From: UBA6244 sp041582875
GTDB lineage: Bacteria; Bacteroidota; Bacteroidia; Bacteroidales; F082
Direction of reading: 5' to 3'
Assembly: GCA_041582875.1 (NCBI GenBank)
Contig: JBFHGX010000194.1
Location: 1 to 6,735 of the forward strand
Length of the DNA: 6,735 nucleotides
The notes below the pieces were generated by a model. The model worked only from the letters and a program-made list of their open reading frames with translations. It ran no database searches and was not told the origin of the DNA. Positions 1 through 6,071 of the stretch are shown here, piece by piece (the first letter of the stretch is position 1; each line of letters begins with the position of its first letter). The translations under genes were made by a program, and so were the position numbers.

Positions 1-1263
1 ACAGCAATATTCTATTTTGCGTCTACTTATCAGATAGAGAAAGCTCTTAAGTACTTTCAGGTCATGATGGATGTTGATTCAGAGGATATTAATACGTTTG
101 TAACCCGGGAATACCTGATTATGGTAACGGCCGATAATGAGTTTGATGAAGATGAGGATGATGAAGATTGGTACGATGAGGAAGAGGATGAGGATTGGGA
201 CGATGACGACGATGAGGATTGGGACGATGACGAGGATGATGATGATGATGATGATGATCTTTTTGATGACGTTTCGGATGGTTACCAGCAATATCTTGAT
301 TTAGGAGGGCAAAAGACCTATGATGAAATTCCTGTTTTTCCTCAATTAAAACATCCTGAATTAGAGGTACTTTATCAAGACGGGTTTGGTCTGAAGGTTG
401 AAACCATTAATGCGTTGTTATCGCTTCCTCGTCAATCGTTAATTGCCGATTTGGAATCGATACTGCAAGATAGCATGGATAGGCTATATTACTTTTATGG
501 AGTGTCTTGTAACAATGGTTTTAATGCCGAACATTCTAGTTTTGTTGCTCATGCGATTTTTTTGTTGGCTGAGCTGGAGTCTTTCGATAGTTTGCCATTG
601 ATACTGGAGGTTATTTCTTTTAGTGAGGATGCAGTGGATTTGTATCTTGAAGATATGATTGATTACAGATTCTGGGAGCCATTTTATAAATTAGGTCATC
701 AACAACTCGAGTTGTATTATCAAGTGTTGACGAATCCTGTTGTTGATGCAATGGCCACCGACCTGTTGTTCGAGATGATTCTACGATTGATTGAACTTCA
801 TCCCGAAAGGCGTGAAGAAGTCGTTTCCTGGATTTCTAAGTTATTGAGTTTTTTCCTTGAAAGAGGTAAAACGGCTGAGTGGAAGAGCCATTTTTTGATT
901 GATAATACCATTGTATTTTTAGAAACACATCGTATATCCGAATTACTTCCTCAAATAACTCAGCTATACAAAGCAAACCTGGTGGATAAAAGTTTTTGCG
1001 GAACACTGAAAGAGGTGAGGCAGTACATTAATCAGGAATATGATGATGAACCAGTTTCAGAGGTGCGTTCCATGGCAAAATGTTATCAATTTGTGCAGGA
1101 TTTAAGCGATGAGGATGACGATGGTTTTCTTTCACCAGAAAATTTATTCTCCTCTATACAACCCGAACTTCCATTTCGTAGTGAGAAAAAAGTAGGCAGA
1201 AACGAGCCTTGTCCGTGTGGTAGTGGGAAGAAATACAAAAATTGTTGTATCGATAAGGAATAG
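1..1263 (+). CDS. SEC-C motif protein with TPR-like end, acidic repeat and DUF1186-like helical region (5' partial)
   Basis: The reading frame is open from base 1 with no stop, so the start lies outside the window; the first ATG (64) is probably internal, because the residues before it (FASTYQIEKALKYFQ) read like a TPR helix. In the 420 visible residues the order is: TPR-like helices (about 1-40), an extreme Asp/Glu tract with three Trp (45-90), a helical region (about 95-345) resembling DUF1186/HEAT-like proteins, a second short acidic patch, and a C-terminal SEC-C motif with C404, C406, C415 and C416 (CxC-x8-CC). SEC-C is a small zinc-binding module known from the SecA tail, where it contacts SecB and ribosomes, and from many uncharacterised proteins. 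The role here is unknown; a protein-binding or chaperone-like adaptor in the cytoplasm is an inference. No signal peptide can be judged because the N terminus is missing. The gene converges on radC with a 14-base gap and no visible terminator. SEC-C is certain; the DUF1186 assignment is from memory of the family pattern. Confidence 0.85.
   Translation, partial: TAIFYFASTYQIEKALKYFQVMMDVDSEDINTFVTREYLIMVTADNEFDEDEDDEDWYDEEEDEDWDDDDDEDWDDDEDDDDDDDDLFDDVSDGYQQYLDLGGQKTYDEIPVFPQLKHPELEVLYQDGFGLKVETINALLSLPRQSLIADLESILQDSMDRLYYFYGVSCNNGFNAEHSSFVAHAIFLLAELESFDSLPLILEVISFSEDAVDLYLEDMIDYRFWEPFYKLGHQQLELYYQVLTNPVVDAMATDLLFEMILRLIELHPERREEVVSWISKLLSFFLERGKTAEWKSHFLIDNTIVFLETHRISELLPQITQLYKANLVDKSFCGTLKEVRQYINQEYDDEPVSEVRSMAKCYQFVQDLSDEDDDGFLSPENLFSSIQPELPFRSEKKVGRNEPCPCGSGKKYKNCCIDKE
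160..258 (+). repeat. Tandem 24-base acidic coding repeat followed by (GAT)8
   Basis: There are three units of 24 bases (160-183, 187-210, 211-234), each coding for eight residues of the form DEDW-D/Y-D plus two acidic residues. One extra GAG codon separates the first unit from the second. The last two units are identical over 23 of 24 bases. They are followed by eight perfect GAT codons (235-258). The array lies in frame inside the SEC-C gene, so gain or loss of units would change tract length without shifting the frame. Confidence 0.9.
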
Positions 1264-1277
1264 CCTTCGGAAATTAG

Positions 1278-1973
1278 TTAGAACGGCATTATTCCTTCAT
1301 CTGCAAAACTATAATATCGGTCATTGCCGATAATCAAGTGGTCGAGAATACTGATATCGAGGTGTTTGCCTCCCGACACAATTTTCTTGGTGAGTTCAGT
1401 GTCGTTGGGACTGGGTACCAGGTTGTTCGAAGGGTGGTTGTGCGCCAAAATAATGGCTGAAGAGTGTTGTTCCAGCGCAAGCGTGAAAATCTTCTTCGGG
1501 TCGGCTACCGTTCCGGCAATGCCTCCTTCACTTATGTTTACTTTTCGGATAACCTTGTTAGCACGATCGAGCAGTAAAATCCAAAATTCTTCGTGGTATT
1601 TGTCGGTGAGGTCGGCATACAATAGGTTAAAGGCATCCTGACTGGAGGTTATCTTGGTTTTATCGAAAATCACATCGTCAGCCCGTCTTCTTCTCCCTAG
1701 TTCCATGGCGGCAACAATGCTGATGGCTTTGGCTGGACCAATGCCTTTAAATTTACACAGGTCGTTAACGCTCAGTCGGGAGAGTTCGGCCAGGTTGTTA
1801 TCAACAGAAATAAGGATACGCTTCGATAAGGCTACAGCCGATTCTTCCTGATTTCCGCTGCCAATCAAAATGGCAATCAATTCGGCCCTCGATAACTGAC
1901 CTTTACCTTTAAGCATCATTTTTTCACGTGGACGGTCGTCCTCCGACCATTGTCGGATGGGTATTTTTTCCAT
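1278..1973 (-). CDS. radC: RadC family JAB1/MPN-domain protein
   Basis: This is a 231-residue protein, the usual RadC length. The N-terminal part (about 1-95) has the RadC helical region with a helix-hairpin-helix, FKGIGPAKA at 75-83, suggesting DNA contact. The C-terminal part (about 105-231) is the JAB1/MPN metalloprotease-like fold, with a complete JAMM metal site: H178, H180, S188 and D191 (HxH-x7-SxxD), and a likely upstream glutamate at E128 or E129 in the HEEFWILLLD strand. The usual HNHPSG is HNHPSN here, a mild variation outside the metal ligands. Despite the historical name, a direct repair role is unproven for the family; the original E. coli radC mutation was traced to recG. The gene stands alone between a convergent neighbour and the rpsT terminator, so it needs its own promoter. 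The start at 1973 gives the conserved N-terminal IRQWSEDDRPREK; no Shine-Dalgarno sequence is visible. Confidence 0.96.
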   Translation of the reverse strand: MEKIPIRQWSEDDRPREKMMLKGKGQLSRAELIAILIGSGNQEESAVALSKRILISVDNNLAELSRLSVNDLCKFKGIGPAKAISIVAAMELGRRRRADDVIFDKTKITSSQDAFNLLYADLTDKYHEEFWILLLDRANKVIRKVNISEGGIAGTVADPKKIFTLALEQHSSAIILAHNHPSNNLVPSPNDTELTKKIVSGGKHLDISILDHLIIGNDRYYSFADEGIMPF

Positions 1974-1995
1974 AGCAGGTTGGGTTTAAAAAATG

Positions 1996-2003
1996 CGAAG
2001 CTA
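1996..2003 (-). promoter_or_regulatory. Possible radC -7 promoter element (TAGCTTCG)
   Basis: On the minus strand TAGCTTCG matches the Bacteroidota -7 consensus TAnnTTTG at all but one fixed position. It lies 22 bases upstream of the radC start codon and just downstream of the rpsT terminator. A TTTG occurs upstream but only 11 bases away, too close to act as the usual -33 element. Weak support, resting mostly on position. Confidence 0.35.
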
Positions 2004-2015
2004 CGAAAAAAAATC

Positions 2016-2045
2016 AAAAAAAGCCCGGCTACAATGTAACCAGGC
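2016..2045 (-). terminator. Intrinsic terminator of rpsT
   Basis: On the minus strand, 24 bases after the rpsT stop, GCCTGGTTAC (2036-2045) and GTAGCCGGGC (2023-2032) form a 10-pair stem with two G-U pairs and a three-base loop (ATT). Seven T residues follow directly (2016-2022). This is a textbook rho-independent terminator and separates rpsT from radC transcription. Confidence 0.88.
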
Positions 2046-2069
2046 CTATATTTTTTTAAAAAAGCGCTA

Positions 2070-2324
2070 CTATGAAAGGCTGTTAGCGAATTTTGTAATT
2101 CTTGACTTAATGTTGCCGGCTTTATTCTTATGAATCATTCTTCTTTTAGCCAGTTTATCGATCATTGTGTACAAGGTTGGTAAGCTGTCAACGGCCTCTT
2201 TCTTGTCAGTTAATGACCTGAATTTTCTAACCGCATTACGCATAGTTTTCGTGTAGTAACGGTTGTGAACTCTTCTTACTTCAGACTGTCTGATCCTTTT
2301 AAGCGCTGATTGGTGATTAGCCAT
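2070..2324 (-). CDS. rpsT: 30S ribosomal protein S20
   Basis: The 84-residue product is Lys/Arg rich and predicted all-helical, the normal size for bS20. The family signature is clear: MANHQSALKRIRQSE at the N terminus, and a C-terminal MIDKLAKRRMIHKNKAGNIK region that matches the conserved IDKAAKKGxIHKNxAxxKKS block. S20 is an early-binding protein of the small ribosomal subunit that contacts 16S rRNA. The start is ATG, unlike the UUG start used in autoregulation of E. coli rpsT. A weak Shine-Dalgarno-like AAAGG (2334-2338) sits 9 bases before the start. It has its own promoter element and a strong terminator, so it is probably monocistronic, although read-through from mtaB upstream (108-base gap, no hairpin seen) is possible. 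Confidence 0.98.
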   Translation of the reverse strand: MANHQSALKRIRQSEVRRVHNRYYTKTMRNAVRKFRSLTDKKEAVDSLPTLYTMIDKLAKRRMIHKNKAGNIKSRITKFANSLS

Positions 2325-2359
2325 AATGTATTACCTTTAATTATGTTAAATTGGGGCTG

Positions 2360-2367
2360 CAAAAGTA
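2360..2367 (-). promoter_or_regulatory. rpsT promoter, -7 element TACTTTTG
   Basis: On the minus strand TACTTTTG is a perfect match to the Bacteroidota TAnnTTTG element, 35 bases upstream of the S20 start codon. The place expected for the -33 TTTG carries a run of seven T residues rather than an exact TTTG. Position and match make it the probable rpsT promoter. Confidence 0.65.
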
Positions 2368-2432
2368 CAACAATATTTAATATAAAAAAATAATCAGATA
2401 AAAATTACGTTCAAATCTAATATTCTTTCGGC

Positions 2433-3728
2433 TTATTCAATGAGCTTTCCCGCTAAGGTAGGCTCTTCCAGCGAAATTACTTTTTCAATTCCCACCTCGT
2501 AAAATGTGTTGGTTTTTAGTCCTTGTTCTTCGATTATTACGGGGACATAATGTTCGCCAAAGCCGCTGGCGGTTCCATCGGGTAGAATTTTCTCAACCAG
2601 AACCTGTTGTTTTTTACCAATAAAGGTTTCCCTGTAGGTTTTTTTCATCTCTTCAGCCAATATCCTGACCTGTTCACTTCGTTCGGTTTTTACTTTACCG
2701 TTGATCTGGTCGGGCATGCGCTCAGCACGGGTTCCTTTACGAACGGAATACTTAAAAGTGTGGATGTGTCCGAATCCTATTTCCTTGATAGTTTCCAAGG
2801 TCTCAGCAAATTGTTCTTCGGTCTCTCCCGGAAAACCAACGATCACATCTGTGGTTAAATTGAAGCCCGGATGTAAGGTTTTGAGTTGGCGTGCCATCTT
2901 CTTAAAAAAGGAGGCCGTGTACATTCGGCGCATCTTGAGCAGGATTTCTTCGGATCCACTTTGCAAACAAACATGTAGGTGGGGTGTGAGCTTGGGATGA
3001 CTGAAGAGTCTGAAAAAGCTGTCAGTATAACCATCGGGTTCGATACTGGAAATCCTGACCCGAAAATCTCCCGGAATCTCGAGGATTTCTTCCACTAGGT
3101 TTTCAAAGTCATATTCTTCGTAGGTATACCTTCCCAAATTGACTCCGGTTAACACCACTTCTTTGTATCCGTAGGCCACCACTTGTCGAATGTTGTCGAA
3201 CACTTCTTGTGGAGGTCGGCTGGTGGCGCGGCCCCTGACTTTGGGAATGATACAAAAAGTACAAAAATTGTCGCATCCATCCTGAATTTTGATCAAACTG
3301 CGGGTGTGGAAGGTTTCGTCGGCAGGTGAGTAGTTAAACAGGTTGGCTTCAAAGCTGTTTACATCTACCAATTCGCCATTAAAATGGGCTTCGGCGACCG
3401 ATAAAACGGATGTTTTATGCTCGTTATCCACCACATAATCCACGGCATCGTTGGCTTCGAGTTGAGCTTTATAATTGGTAGCCATACAGCCTGTTACAAT
3501 GGTGATACCTTCTTGATTGGTCTTGTGTGCTACATTGATTTCGCGTCTCGATTTCTGGTCGCTTTGGTTGGTTACCGTGCAGGTATTGATTACGTAGAGG
3601 TCGGCTTTTTGGTTAAAGTCGACAATTTTGTAATTCTTTTTGGCAAATTCCGAAGCGAGCGAGTCTGTTTCATACAAATTTAACCGGCATCCCAATGTTT
3701 TAAAAGCGACTGTTTTTGGTTTATCCAT
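2433..3728 (-). CDS. mtaB: tRNA t6A37 methylthiotransferase MtaB
   Basis: This 431-residue radical SAM methylthiotransferase adds a methylthio group to N6-threonylcarbamoyladenosine at position 37, giving ms2t6A in ANN-decoding tRNAs. The N-terminal UPF0004 domain has three auxiliary-cluster cysteines, C14 (TLGCRLN), C50 (NTCTVT) and C81 (TGCMAT). The radical SAM domain has the CxxxCxxC motif C152, C156 and C159, followed by the family-typical IIPKVRGRATSRP. The strand motifs ISSIEP, LQSGSE and TTDVIVGFPGET follow, and a C-terminal TRAM-like RNA-binding domain starts near residue 365. The LGCRLNLYET start and RGRATSRP distinguish it from MiaB (LGCQMN, RGREVSRP). The spacing between C81 and C152 is normal. 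It is the last gene of the operon, 11 bases after miaB, and no clear terminator follows. The N-terminal MDKPKTVAFKTLGC supports this start; no Shine-Dalgarno is visible. Confidence 0.95.
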   Translation of the reverse strand: MDKPKTVAFKTLGCRLNLYETDSLASEFAKKNYKIVDFNQKADLYVINTCTVTNQSDQKSRREINVAHKTNQEGITIVTGCMATNYKAQLEANDAVDYVVDNEHKTSVLSVAEAHFNGELVDVNSFEANLFNYSPADETFHTRSLIKIQDGCDNFCTFCIIPKVRGRATSRPPQEVFDNIRQVVAYGYKEVVLTGVNLGRYTYEEYDFENLVEEILEIPGDFRVRISSIEPDGYTDSFFRLFSHPKLTPHLHVCLQSGSEEILLKMRRMYTASFFKKMARQLKTLHPGFNLTTDVIVGFPGETEEQFAETLETIKEIGFGHIHTFKYSVRKGTRAERMPDQINGKVKTERSEQVRILAEEMKKTYRETFIGKKQQVLVEKILPDGTASGFGEHYVPVIIEEQGLKTNTFYEVGIEKVISLEEPTLAGKLIE

Positions 3729-3739
3729 AATGATAAGGG

Positions 3740-5173
3740 TTAGTCAACCAGTTCGCCCTCAATAGACAATGGAGCTGCATTGGTTACTTTGATATGAACA
3801 TATTTTCCGATCATGTCGTTGCGACCGCAATGAAAACGGGCCACAACACGTCCTTCGGTATAGGCAGAAAGGTATCCTTCTTTTCGGTCGTTGCCACGCA
3901 CGAGTACCTTTAATGTTTTACCCACCAATTGTTGATTGTATTGTAATGAGTATATCATCATCTCTTCAGTGAGTCGGTGATAGCGGTCTTTTTTTACTTC
4001 TTTAGGAACATCATCGGCCCATCGAGAGCTGGCTGCACCGGGACGTGGTGAATATTGAGCAATATAGGCCATGTTGTATTTGAATTCTTTCATTATACCC
4101 ATGGTATTGTCAAATTCGGCTTCGGTTTCTCCGGTAAATCCTACGATGATGTCGGTAAATATGGTTGCTTGTGGAATGAGTCGGTTGATTGTAGCTACGA
4201 TTTCCCGGTAACGGCTCATGCCATGGTTTCGGTTCATGCGCACCAACACACCATCGTCACCCGATTGCACGGGCAGGTGGATTTGCTTGGCCAGACAATC
4301 ATATCGGGCTACCATCTCAATGACGTCGTCGGTCATGTCACGGGGATGTGGGGAGGTAAAATAAACCCAAAAATCTTTTCCTGATTCCTTACCATATTCA
4401 CCAACTTTTTCCAGCAGTCCGGCAAATGAAATCTCGTCTCCTTTTTTATCTAAACCATAGGAGTTTACATTTTGTCCCAGCAGGGTGATGGCTTTAAATC
4501 CTTGATCAACAAGATGCTTTAGCTCATTGAGGATTTCCTTGGAAGGTCGTGATACTTCCCGTCCACGGGTATAGGGAACAGCGCAATAGGTGCAAAACTT
4601 ATTGCAACCGTTTTGAATGGGAATAAATGCCTCGAAACCAGATCCATATTTGGGGGCAATATGCCAAAAGTCTTCAATGTGTTCTTCGGGTTTTTGTGGT
4701 GCAATTTCCACATGTGTTGGCTTATAGGCAGACGGGTCAAGACGGAAACTGGCTGGGTTGGGTGCAATTTGATCGTGTGTTTTCACCAAATCGCTAAAAC
4801 CAGCATCCAGTGTTTGTATTCCTGCAGGAGTAACAATGCCATACTGGCTAATCATCTCAGGTAACTGAGGCAATTGGCTCATGGGGAAAACCAGATCGAA
4901 TGTCTTCAAAAATTTCTGCTTGTCGGCAGGCAGGACACATCCTGAAACAAAGGTAATCAGGTTTTTGTAGCTCTTGAGCTTATTCCAGGTGGCAATTTTA
5001 TTGTAAACCTTGTCAATTCCCTTTTGGCGAACCGAACAGGCAATTACCCCCAAAATGTTGGCTTCACTTTCTTTGTCGGTCGATTCAAATCCCATTCCTT
5101 CGAGAACCTGTTGTACACGTTCTCCGTCGGAAATGTTCATTTGGCAACCCAACTGAACGATATGATATTTCAT
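3740..5173 (-). CDS. miaB: tRNA i6A37 methylthiotransferase MiaB, divergent form
   Basis: This 477-residue radical SAM enzyme is expected to convert i6A37 to ms2i6A37 in UNN-decoding tRNAs using two 4Fe-4S clusters and SAM. The UPF0004 domain begins with LGCQMN (C10), then ACSVRQ (C46) and SGCVLP (C79). The radical SAM motif is C190, C194 and C197 in NGCNKFCTYCAVPYTRGREVSRP-type sequence, and a TRAM domain begins near residue 415. All six cluster cysteines are present, so it should be active. It is atypical in three ways: the near-universal NTCSVR is IACSVR, GCMAQ is GCVLP, and 110 residues separate C79 from C190, where E. coli MiaB has 73 between C83 and C157. The extra length is at residues 105-185, with LPQLPEM and an Asp/Pro-rich stretch. 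These features recall MiaB of Candidate Phyla Radiation bacteria more than the usual Bacteroidota form (inference from memory). It lies 15 bases after the reductase gene and 11 before mtaB, so cotranscription is likely. Confidence 0.93.
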   Translation of the reverse strand: MKYHIVQLGCQMNISDGERVQQVLEGMGFESTDKESEANILGVIACSVRQKGIDKVYNKIATWNKLKSYKNLITFVSGCVLPADKQKFLKTFDLVFPMSQLPQLPEMISQYGIVTPAGIQTLDAGFSDLVKTHDQIAPNPASFRLDPSAYKPTHVEIAPQKPEEHIEDFWHIAPKYGSGFEAFIPIQNGCNKFCTYCAVPYTRGREVSRPSKEILNELKHLVDQGFKAITLLGQNVNSYGLDKKGDEISFAGLLEKVGEYGKESGKDFWVYFTSPHPRDMTDDVIEMVARYDCLAKQIHLPVQSGDDGVLVRMNRNHGMSRYREIVATINRLIPQATIFTDIIVGFTGETEAEFDNTMGIMKEFKYNMAYIAQYSPRPGAASSRWADDVPKEVKKDRYHRLTEEMMIYSLQYNQQLVGKTLKVLVRGNDRKEGYLSAYTEGRVVARFHCGRNDMIGKYVHIKVTNAAPLSIEGELVD

Positions 5174-5188
5174 GTGATTGATTTCATG

Positions 5189-5842
5189 TTAAAAATACAC
5201 TTCTGCGTGAAGCTGATTGTGTGGAATTCCTTTTTTGTCCAGAATATCCATGGCTTCTCTGATCATTTTAAAATTTCCGCAGAAATAGCATATGGTGGCT
5301 GGATCGATGGGATGCTTTTTCAAATATTCAGTTACCCGACCAGAAAAATGACCAGAATTGTCACCTGAGGTACATTGGATGTATCTATCCTCCTGATAAT
5401 CATTTTTTTCGTACCCTTCTTTTCCGTGTCGAACCCCATGCAATAGGGTGTAATTGAGTTTGGGATGGCTTTTTACCATGCTGTGAAAAGGGGCAATGCC
5501 AGTTCCTGAGGAAACAAATAAGAAATGATGGGTGGCTAATTTTTCTTCTTCCAGACTAAAAAATCCCAATGGGCCTTCCACCTGAAGATATTCGCCAATG
5601 GGTATGTTTTTTAGTTTTCTTGATACATCGCCATCGTCCACTTCTTTGATGAGTACTTCCAGGTACTTGTCGTGGCTTCCGCTATAAATAGAATATTCGC
5701 GCTGGTTGAGGTCTCCATCAGCGCCAAGCAAAATATGTTGACCGGCTTCAAATTCAAATCCGTTTTTCTCCATTTGAAGCACGTAAGTCGATTCGGTGAG
5801 GTGTCGTACCGCAATCAGTTTATGTTTACCTTGGGTTTGCAT
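5189..5842 (-). CDS. Ferredoxin/flavodoxin-NADP(+) reductase-type FAD oxidoreductase
   Basis: This 217-residue soluble flavoprotein belongs to the ferredoxin-NADP reductase superfamily. The N-terminal FAD-binding beta barrel carries R48, Y50 and S51 (REYSIYSG, the RxYS flavin motif), with VEGPLGFF at 88-95. The NAD(P) half has GTGIAP (113-118) and CGN (188-190). The chain ends in HAEVYF, comparable to the terminal aromatic residue that stacks on the flavin in bacterial Fpr enzymes. There is no ferredoxin domain, so an external partner (ferredoxin or flavodoxin) is expected. Enzymes of this kind pass electrons between NAD(P)H and ferredoxin or flavodoxin. It heads an operon with miaB and mtaB, whose radical SAM clusters need such reductant, so a supporting role is a reasonable inference. 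The partner and the choice of NADH or NADPH cannot be read from the sequence. A perfect -7 element precedes it, with a leader of roughly 65-70 bases and no Shine-Dalgarno. Confidence 0.88.
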   Translation of the reverse strand: MQTQGKHKLIAVRHLTESTYVLQMEKNGFEFEAGQHILLGADGDLNQREYSIYSGSHDKYLEVLIKEVDDGDVSRKLKNIPIGEYLQVEGPLGFFSLEEEKLATHHFLFVSSGTGIAPFHSMVKSHPKLNYTLLHGVRHGKEGYEKNDYQEDRYIQCTSGDNSGHFSGRVTEYLKKHPIDPATICYFCGNFKMIREAMDILDKKGIPHNQLHAEVYF

Positions 5843-5883
5843 GAGTGATATTGTAGTGATAATTAGTGTGTTAATAAATTGTC

Positions 5884-5900
5884 TGTCCGGTATGTCCGGA
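5884..5900 (-). repeat. Short repeat/hairpin in the reductase leader
   Basis: TGTCCGG occurs twice in direct orientation with 9-base spacing (5884-5890 and 5893-5899, plus strand). The same bases include an inverted repeat, TCCGG (5886-5890) and CCGGA (5896-5900), around a five-base loop. It lies between the reductase promoter element and the start codon, so it could be an operator or a small leader hairpin. The stem is only five pairs, which is weak as RNA. Confidence 0.45.
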
Positions 5901-5915
5901 TAAAATTAGAGGGCG

Positions 5916-5923
5916 CAAAGATA
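5916..5923 (-). promoter_or_regulatory. Promoter of the reductase-miaB-mtaB operon, -7 element TATCTTTG
   Basis: On the minus strand TATCTTTG followed by C is the most typical form of the Bacteroidota -7 element TAnnTTTG. It lies 73 bases before the reductase start codon. No exact TTTG is found 19-21 bases upstream, so the -33 box is degenerate or absent. No second such element appears in the short gaps before miaB or mtaB, so this probably drives all three genes. Confidence 0.7.
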
Positions 5924-5955
5924 GAAAAAATTGATTAGCTGGGGTTTGCAACTCA

Positions 5956-5972
5956 GGACATCTTACGTGTCC
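5956..5972. repeat. Inverted repeat GGACA-N7-TGTCC upstream of the operon promoter
   Basis: GGACA (5956-5960) and TGTCC (5968-5972) are mirror arms around seven bases; a sixth T-G wobble pair could extend it. It lies about 33 bases upstream of the reductase -7 element and 75 bases upstream of the -7 element facing the other way. It shares the TGTCC core with the repeat in the reductase leader, which makes a protein-binding site plausible but unproven. Confidence 0.35.
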
Positions 5973-6046
5973 ATTTGATGAAAGTTCAACCTCTCTTAAC
6001 TAATATTACCAGTCCAACAGGTTCTCCCGGTATTCACCATTTTCAT

Positions 6047-6054
6047 TACTTTTG
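6047..6054 (+). promoter_or_regulatory. Promoter of the small membrane protein gene, -7 element TACTTTTG
   Basis: TACTTTTG matches TAnnTTTG perfectly on the plus strand and ends 17 bases before the ATG at 6072, implying a very short leader. It is identical to the rpsT element. No TTTG is seen at the -33 distance. Its position directly before a short open frame supports that frame being a gene. Confidence 0.6.
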
Positions 6055-6071
6055 CCCAAAGCATAACAGTT

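Noticed and set aside
79..291. Minus-strand 70-residue frame rich in Ile/Val that looks like a membrane protein
   Set aside because: It is the antisense of the GAT/GAC/GAG acidic repeat; reversed Asp codons read as Ile and Val. No promoter or homology supports it, and the plus-strand SEC-C frame is clearly the gene.
1264..1277. Possible bidirectional terminator between the SEC-C gene and radC (CCTTCGG)
   Set aside because: The UUCG-like loop has only a two-pair stem and no adjacent T run, so it is not supportable as a terminator.
1278..1973. RadC as a marker of a mobile or defence island
   Set aside because: RadC homologues do occur on mobile elements, but here the neighbours are housekeeping genes (rpsT, miaB, mtaB) and no integrase, transposase or repeat ends are present.
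2325..2432. Search for a terminator after mtaB
   Set aside because: T-rich stretches exist, but no hairpin of more than a few pairs precedes them; the perfect -7 element here belongs to rpsT.
4519..4767. Minus-strand 82-residue frame inside miaB, and similar frames opposite mtaB, miaB and the reductase
   Set aside because: These are shadow frames of well-identified genes, with no motifs of their own.
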